A DNA stretch of 64,000 nt. Origin: Sipunculus nudus. Taxonomy: Eukaryota > Annelida > Sipuncula > Golfingiida > Sipunculidae. Made by a program: the position numbers and the translations under genes. The stretch's first letter is position 1. Each line of letters begins with the position of its first letter. A model generated the notes under the pieces. That model did not search any database, was not told the DNA's origin, and was given only the letters and a program-made list of their open reading frames with translations. The stretch covers positions 3,758,076-3,822,075 of the forward strand of contig CM049309.1 in the NCBI GenBank assembly GCA_026874595.1. The letters are read 5' to 3'. Positions 44,701 through 53,700 of this stretch are shown here, piece after piece.

Positions 44701-47700
44701 CTGTTACCCATATCCTTCGAGCTATGGGGCCCCAAAGTACCCCCCAGAAAAGTCAAAAATTTCATACAAAAACTTCAATATCTCATTAACTACTTGACTG
44801 ATGGTCATGATTTTTGGCATACATATTGATCACGAGATGTTCCATCACTTCCTGCAGACTGGTAGCGCCACCTGAATTTTTCGATTTTTACGAATTTAAA
44901 AATGTGAACAGCTGTTAACAGGGCACAAATCATAAAGACTGGACCTAGAATCTTCATCCTTGACACACTGAGAGGTCCATAAAAAGTCTGCATGGAAACC
45001 TGAAATAAGGTCTCTGTTACCCATATCCTTTGAGCTATGGGGGGCTCCTAAAAACCCCCCAGAATAATGGAAAATTTGATAAAAACAAACTGCAACATCT
45101 CAATAACTACAACACTGATGGTCATGATTTTTGGCATACATATTGATCAAGAGGTGTTTCATCAGTACCTGCAGACTGGTGGTGCCACCTGTATTTTTTC
45201 AAATTTTCACAATTTTTTTTTCTCTATTTTCGAGACCTTTCAGGATGTAGTTATCTGTCAACAGGGTACAAATCATAAGAACTGGACCTAGAATCTTCAT
45301 TGTTGACACACAGGGAGACCCATGATAAGTCTCCATGGGCACCTGAAATTAGGTCTCTGTTACCCATATCCTTTGAGCTATGGCACTCCAAAGTACAGCT
45401 CAGAATAATGGAAAATTTGATACAAAAGCTGAAGTATCTGAACAACTAATGCAGAGATCACCATAATTGTTTTCATGGATATTGATCATGGAGTGTTTCA
45501 TCAGTTTCTGCAGATTGGTGGCACCACCTGTATTTGTTCGGGTTTTTCTACGAATTTTTTCTCTTTTTTTGACACCTTTAAAGAAGTGGTTATCTGTCAA
45601 CAGGGTACAAATCGCAACAACTGGACCTAGAATCTTCATTCTTGTCATGCAAGAAGGCCCATGAAAAGTGCCTGTGGAAACTTAAAATTAGGTCTCTGTT
45701 ACCCATATCCTTCAAGCTATAGGACTCCGAAGTATCCCTCAGAATAATGGACAATTTGATACAAAAGCTGAAGTATCTGAACAACTAATGGGGAGATCAC
45801 CATGATTCTTTGCATGGATATTGATGTTTGTAAGTGTTTTTATTAGTTTCTGCAGACTGGTGGAGCCACCTGTATTTTTGTACCCGCCAAAACGAAGTTT
45901 TGTGGATACTATGTTTTTGACTGGGTTCCTCCGCCGTTGCCGCGTTCGTTTCCAGAGAGCTCCTCTGGGACTTGATTTTATCAGCTTTCCAAGCTCATAT
46001 ATCGGGAACCGTTTGACTGATCAGGAAATAAAATTTATACTAATGTAGCCCTTGGATAGCTCTATAACATACACAAAAAATGGTGGCGCCACCTGTAACC
46101 ATGTTTGCACAGTGTCCATCTGTTCATCTGCCTTTGGTTAAAATCACTCATATCTCTGCAGTGAATTGACTAATTCACCTGAAATTTGGCATGCATATAC
46201 ATCCTGGATATCTTTCTTGATTTTATGACAGGTGGCGCCACCTACATTCTCATTCACACTGATGACATCCAAGCTCATATTTCGGGAACCGTTTGACCGA
46301 TCGGGCCAAAATTTTGCATGTATATAGATCTAACATAGCTCTTTATCATACGCTAAACTGGTGGCGCCACCTGCAACCATTTTTGCACAGCGTCTGTCTG
46401 TTTGTCTGCCGTGCAATAATGTCACTCATATCTCGGCAGTGGTTTGACATATCTGCCTAAAATTTTGCAGTTTTATACATCCTGGATAGCTTTCTTGATT
46501 TTATGACAGGTGGCACCACCTACATTCACGTTCATGCTGATGACATCCAAGCTCATATCTCGGGAACCGTTTGACCGATCGGGCCAAAATTTAGCATGTG
46601 TATATGTCTAACATAGCTCTTTATCATACACAAAACTGGTGGCACCACCTGCAACCATTTTTGCACAGCGTCTGTCTGTTTGTCTCCCGTGCAATAAAGT
46701 CACTCACATCTTGGCAGTGGTTTGACATATCTGCCTAAAATTTTGCAGTTTTATACATCCTGGATAGCTTTCTTGATTTTATGACAGGTGGCACCACCTT
46801 TATTCTAGTTTATGCTGCAGACATCCAAGCTCATATCTCGTGAACCGTTTGAACGATTGGGCCAAAATTTTGCATGTGTATAGATCTCACATAGGTCTTT
46901 ATCATACACAAAACTGGAGGGGCCACCTGCAACCATTTTTGCACATTTTGCACAGCGTCTGTCTGTTGGTCTGCCGTGGCCTAAAATCACTCATTTCTCT
47001 GTAGTGGTTTGACATAACTGCCTAAAATTTTGCAGGTTTATACATCCTGGATAGCTTTCTTGATTTTATGACAGGTGGCGCCACCTACATTCTAGTTAAC
47101 GCTGCACACATCCAAGCTAATATCTTAGGAACCATTTGACCGATTGGGCCAAAATTGTGCTTGTGTTTAGATCTCACATAGGTCTTTATCATACACAAAA
47201 CTGCAACCATTTTTGCACAGCGTCTGTCTGTTTGTCTGCCGTGGGCTAATATCACTCATATCCATGTAGTGGTTTGACTTTTCTGCCTAAAATTTTGCAT
47301 ATGGATACAACTTGGACAGCTTTCTGGATTTCTGGTAGGTTGCACAACCTACATACACATTTAGGCTGCAGACATCCATGCTAATATGCAACATACCTCA
47401 CTCTGTTTCCCCTTGCCACTCAATCCATGCCTCACTTCACTCTGATTTTGGCAGATACACGTAGTCACTTGTCGGCTACCTGTATTCTAGTTTTTAAAGT
47501 TTACACATCTTTTCTCTATTTTTCAGATATATAAATGCAGACTAAATCTTGGCCTGTTGGTTAATCTGTTTGATGCTTCAGTTGAATGGGTATCTACCAT
47601 TCTGATGATAAAATTTCCTTTTGTGAATCTTTTCCCAGTCAGCTGAGCGTCATGACCCATGGGTCACTTGTTATATTTTTTTATAATTATAAAGAAGACA

Positions 47701-50700
47701 TTTTATTGTATGTAAAATAACACTTTCACAGTTTATAGAAAACAATTTAAATGTGTTTTCATGAACACCTGTAGGACATTAATGCTACTACTAGACCTGA
47801 TGGATAATACTACTAGTACTACTGAAATATATAAAGGCGGATTTACTCAACTACCTGCAGTATATTAGTTAATTACCTAAATTCTTACCAGTCATCCATA
47901 CTGACGAGTCATGCCTATTATGCTGTGCGTATTTATTGAGGTTTTACTGCATCATGAAATGTTTTATATTTTAACTACTGGTGTTTTAGTATGTCTCTGT
48001 ACATCATTATTGTAATTCAGTATTTGATAACAGAATTTCCAGGTCATATGTAACCTCACTACATCTAAGTGTATGGCATGTTTTGAACAGTTAATTTCAC
48101 TCTCATCCAATTTATTACAGCCATACCTTTGTGCAAATAATTGATCTGAGCTCTTAACCACATGTAGTCAAGATCAGTGACAGATTTATTTGTAATTACA
48201 GAGTTAGTTTCAGTTACATTTGTATTACATCTGTGTACTTCTTGAGTAAGTTGGCAGATATTCTTCCTCTGGTGTAATCTACAAAGTTTGTTTAATACAG
48301 TAAATCAAGTTATTTATCCAACATCTACATAATTGTCCCTCATTTAATCAAGGTCCATGTAGTTATTTGTACTGAATGACTTGTAGATGTGACCAGTGAG
48401 TTAGAAGCCCTGCTGATGATGGGAGAAGGATCAGAAAGCACAGTTCATATGACCATCAGGAGTGTGGATGACGATGGCAGGATCACAGCTACTTTCACCA
48501 ATAGGTACTGTCAGAATGTATTTTTGATGGGAAACCTGTTGTTTAGACCTAAGCAATGTTATAAAATATTTTTCAAAGATTGTCCCATTTGCACTCACTA
48601 AACAGCCTAGTCAGCACTATAAAAAGTCCAAGTATAAAGTTTTCATTTTCTCTTCATAAATTAATAAGTTGGCTTAAAAATGTAAAGAATGAAAATATGA
48701 TAGAAATCCAACCAAATCACAGTCAGCTGAAGTTGAAAATTCACTAGTTAGATGAGGAGACCCTTAAGATTTGGATTATAAATGTAGATCACTTGAGTAA
48801 GTCTTGACTCTATATATTGAATGACAAAGACCCATTGTTAGTGTATAGCTCAGGATGACTGAAACTCCACTATACTCAAATTGACAATGTTGTTTTTCAT
48901 TAGAAGTGGATTGCAATTCTTTTAGAAGGCCTGATTTGTGAGTAAAGGATCTTTGTTATCAGACTGCACATTCTGACATTGTAGGGATGGTGTAGATATA
49001 GGGAAAGCCCTCGTGGACAAAGGACTGGCTGTTCCAACACGTCAACCTGATCAAGAAGATCTCAGTGAAGATGACACTTCTGATGCAAGAGAAAACATCT
49101 GTCTACAGGTAAGCTGAAAAGGGTTTGAATAAAGTGATACAAGCTACATGGATCTGAATACCTCTGAACAGCTGTACAGCAAGTTGTTAATATTGGTTCC
49201 CATTTCATAATCGGTCATCGGTTTAAAATACGAATGGTTAAAGTGCACTTAATTATATTTCAAGACATTGAACCCATGCTAATTTATTCCCCCCTACTGC
49301 AGGAAGGATATTTTGATTTGCTGTTCTCTCTTTTGCTTTCCGTGTTTATGGTTATCAAAAATTTAATTAAAAAATGCAAAAACCTAATTATTCATTGCAG
49401 AATATTATGGCTAAGGCCCCTTTTCCATGATTGCACTTCTGCAAGCTTGTTTTTTCCTGTGTGCTAAAAAATTGTTCATCAGGCTGTTGATTTTCCACGT
49501 GGGTATTACTTGCGGACAGAAACATGATCATTGAAAACAAGTCTTTGTCATGCTATATACTGTAGGATGCCATATAATGAAAGGACTTTGATCCATGTGT
49601 CTAAGACGGGAGTTGTTGTGGTATACCCACAGTCTGTCTGTCTGTTGAAGTTTTAGTGTTGCTATGATAACTTCTAAGGGCTTTGATGAATTTTCATTAA
49701 ACTCATCACAACTACTAATCAATAGATTGTCTTTGCCCGTGTTTGATTATAGGCAAAATCCACACATATTTGATGAGGTTGGAAATAACCAGTCTGAATA
49801 TGATGGATTTTAAACTTGATAGAAATATTATCCAATATATCTTTTCTAAGTTTGATTTCAAGCAAAATACATGCATATTTAATGAGGTCACAGGTCACCA
49901 GATCATGGTTGAGCCATTTATGACTTACCACAATTCTGATGGATTTGAAAAAACTTGTCATAATATTTACAAATAATTTCTTAAATCAAATTCTCAGAAT
50001 TACCCATGCATATTTAATCAGAGGTCAGAGGTCACAATACAACAGGTGTATTATGCACCTTTGGGTTGTTTTTTGTTTGCAATTCTTATGGATGATAGGA
50101 AGATTCTTCAGTAACAAGGGTAAGAGTTTTTTATACCCAGATAAACAGTTGTCTTGTATGTCTTCACATGTAGGCATCAGACTGGGGCTCACTTCTGTCA
50201 CCCCGCCGCCTCACAGAGGGCAGCACCGTCAACATTCGCCTGACCCATGTGGTGTCGCCTGATGAGTTGTACTGTCAGGTGGAGTCAGAGAAACTGCATC
50301 AGCTCACAGCAGACATGCAGGGTAAGTTTAGGTAGGAGTAGGTCTGGCCATTTGGAGAAAGGTTCACCTCAGTCAGCTACTCAAATTTTGCAGTCAGTTA
50401 GGGTGAAAATTTTTTTTTTTTTTTCTGGACAAAAGAAATCTTAAAATTCATGTAAATAGCAGTGCCAGGCAGCAGTGTAGTCATCTTTGAGAAAGAAAGT
50501 GTTATTTTGTCTGTAGCATAGTCTGTTATGAGCATATTGCAAAGATAATCTATAGACAGATCCAAAGAAAGGCCAGATCTGTCAATATTTTGCCTCAAAA
50601 TATCATAGACTTCATGTTTTTACTGTAGTATTTGGAATGCACTACAGATTAATAATAAAATGCTAAAAATGTTGTACAGTTTATGATTATTGCACTAATT

Positions 50701-53700
50701 CATGGCTTTGATTCCATCCAGAACCAATGATAAATAATTTTCTGCCCCATCAACATACTGCTGAATCATGCCTGCCCTTGTTGCAATGTCAAGGCCAATT
50801 GTGAAACAATATAAGATTTGGAAATAAAATATGATGAAATACAATATTAAAATTTAGCTTATTTCTTTGACTATGGGTAAGCAACAATAAATTCCAAGCA
50901 GAAAATTCATTTTAAATATATAAACTGATGGTGCTGAGAAACCTATAAAGTTATACAATAAACTCTTAGGTTAAATGATTAAGAGAATCTCCCATCTTAA
51001 AAACTATATACAGTTGTGTTTTCTTTCGTCAGAGATGTGTGAATCTATTGCGGAGCCTACAGATCATGATTGGAGCGAAGGAGATGCATGCTGTATCCGG
51101 ACTGAAGATGATGGATGTTGGCACCGAGCTCAGGCACGTTAAGCTTATCCTTTAGTCGAGCTGCTGAGCTTGATGGACATTTTAAACATTACTATTATTG
51201 CTGTGAGCAGTGTGGGGCATGTTAATTATTTTTCTACATCGGAATTCCAATAGAAACATTTATTGAAAGTGAGAACAATAAGAATGACAAGGAATGTAGT
51301 TTCTCATTATCTGTGTAAAACTATTACTTCTGCTTCAGCTGCCTCTCATGTGACTTGTGAATGCAATAAATTTAGAAAGGCTGCATTTTTTCCCCCGAAA
51401 TTTGAAAATCTCAGAGGAGTTTGAGAACCAGTGACCTGACTTACTTGCAAAATTAAAGCCATGCTAAGTGTGACCATGTTTATAGATATCTGTATTAATA
51501 GACCTCATCAAAGGGATCACCAATTCATTCGTATTGTCTTTGTCTACAGGTCGCAAGTAACTGTGACAGTACAATCAACGTGATTCATGTTGACCATGGT
51601 AACCTAGAAGTGATGCAGGCATCCCGGCTCCGACCTCTACATGCTGTGTTTACTTCTGAGCCACCTTTTGCCATCAAATGCAGGATGACAGGGGTGGTAC
51701 CTTTCCACTCAGGTAGGAACTACTCCTTAGAACTTTTCTTAGGAAATTTAGGTTTCTTCTTGTGTGTATCCTGTGGCTATTCTTTAATGCAATCATTTAC
51801 ATTTTGTAAAAAAATAGATCATTTTACATCAGGAATAACATCCTCAAAGTTAATAAGATTCTTTAAAAATTTGATAATTCATAAAATGTGAATGTTCATC
51901 CTGAATTCATTTTGAAAAAAAATTAATTCATTCTCCCAGTTCACTGTAAAATTGATCTAAGAATATATTGGCTGGAGGGATGGTTTACTAGTAAATAAAC
52001 ATACATACCTGACTACATACAGTGTCATGGTCATACACATATCAACCTTAAACAGTAGTCAGTGCATACTTATCTCATATAGCTATATATCCTATCAACT
52101 AACTTAGTGAATGTTGCATTTCTGGGACCAAAATAGACAAATTCTTTTATCAATTTCTATGGAAAAAAAATATTTTATAATGACTTACCATCAAGGTTTT
52201 TAATTAAAATCAGTTTTGTAAGTTGTTATTGCAGATTTATTTATAGCTGTCATTAGCCCAAGTGGTCTGAAAAATTAACATGGAATTAACAAAAGAATAA
52301 TCACTTTGATCTCAGGAGGCTTAACCAGCATGGAACTTGTGAAACAACTGTGTAAAAATTTTAAATGATCATCTAATGATGTATATAAGTTAATAAATTT
52401 TCAGTGGAAAACCATCTTTACTTTAAGCTTGTGACAAGCAGTTAAGCAGACATTACTTTTACAGACTATATAATGACACCTAAGCAATGATTTAAAGTTT
52501 GTTTCATTTTTACAGAATGGGATGTAAAACCTGTAGAATTTTTGCTTGAGAAGATGGACATGCCACTGGTGCTGAAAGTGGTGACGGTTGAGAAAAACGG
52601 TGTCCATCAGGTAGAGCTGATTGAGAGACAGTCAGGAGCAACGCTACAGGGGCAACTTATTGATAAGAAACTGGCCAAAGCCTCAGGTAACGATTCAGAG
52701 CCACACAATCATTAACAGGGATTTGTTAATTGTATCATGGCTTCGTAGACTGAATATTTGCTAACATGGCAGTTTGCATAATGTAATCATTGTATCCGCC
52801 AAAACGAAGTTTTGCGGATACTATGTTTTTGACCGGGTTCCGCCGCCGCCGCCGCGTTCGTTTCCGGAGAACTCCTCTGAGACTACTGGACAGATTTTTC
52901 CGAAACTTACACAAATTATCGGGTCACATGTGAACTGGTGCCTAATCAAGTGACCTTGACCTCTGACCTTTCGTCTCTGCCCAGCGTCCGTTTGTGCGTC
53001 TGTTTCCACACATAAACCCATATATCTTGGGAACCTTTTGACCAATCGGGAAAAAATTTTTACACAAATGTAGCCCTGGGATAGCTTTATAACATACACA
53101 ACAAAAGGTGGCGCCACCTGCAACCATGTTTGCACAGTGTCCATCTGTTCATCTGCTTGGGGTTAAAATCACTCATATCTCTGCAGTGGTTTGACTAATT
53201 CACCTAAAATTCGGCATGCGTATACATCCTGGATAGCTTTCTTGATTTTTTGACAGGTGGCGCCACCTACGTTCACGTTAACACTCCACACATAAACCCA
53301 TATATCTCGGGAACCATTTGACCGATCCGGAAAAAAAATTTACACAAATGTAGCCCTGGGATAGCTTTATAACATACACAACAAAAGGTGGCGCCACCTG
53401 CAACCATGTTTGCACAGTGTCCATCTGTTCATCTGCCTGGGTTTAAAATCACTCATATCTCCTCAGTAGTTTGACTAATTCACCTATAATTCAGCATGAG
53501 TATACATCCTAGATAGCTTTCTCGATTTTATAACAGGTGGCGGCACCTACATTCACGTTTACGCTCCACACATAAACCTTTATATCTCGGGAACCGTTTG
53601 ACCGATCCGGAAAAAAAATTTACACAAATGTAGCCCTGGGAATGCTTTATAACATACACAACAGAAGGTGGCGCCACCTGCAACCATGTTTGCACAGTGT

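Larger units (their letters stand above)
43662..48386 (+). other. Intron 12
   Basis: 4,725 bp. 43846-47672 is family E with a nested C (separate entries). 47673-48386 is AT-rich unique sequence ending in TTGTAG. Confidence 0.85.
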
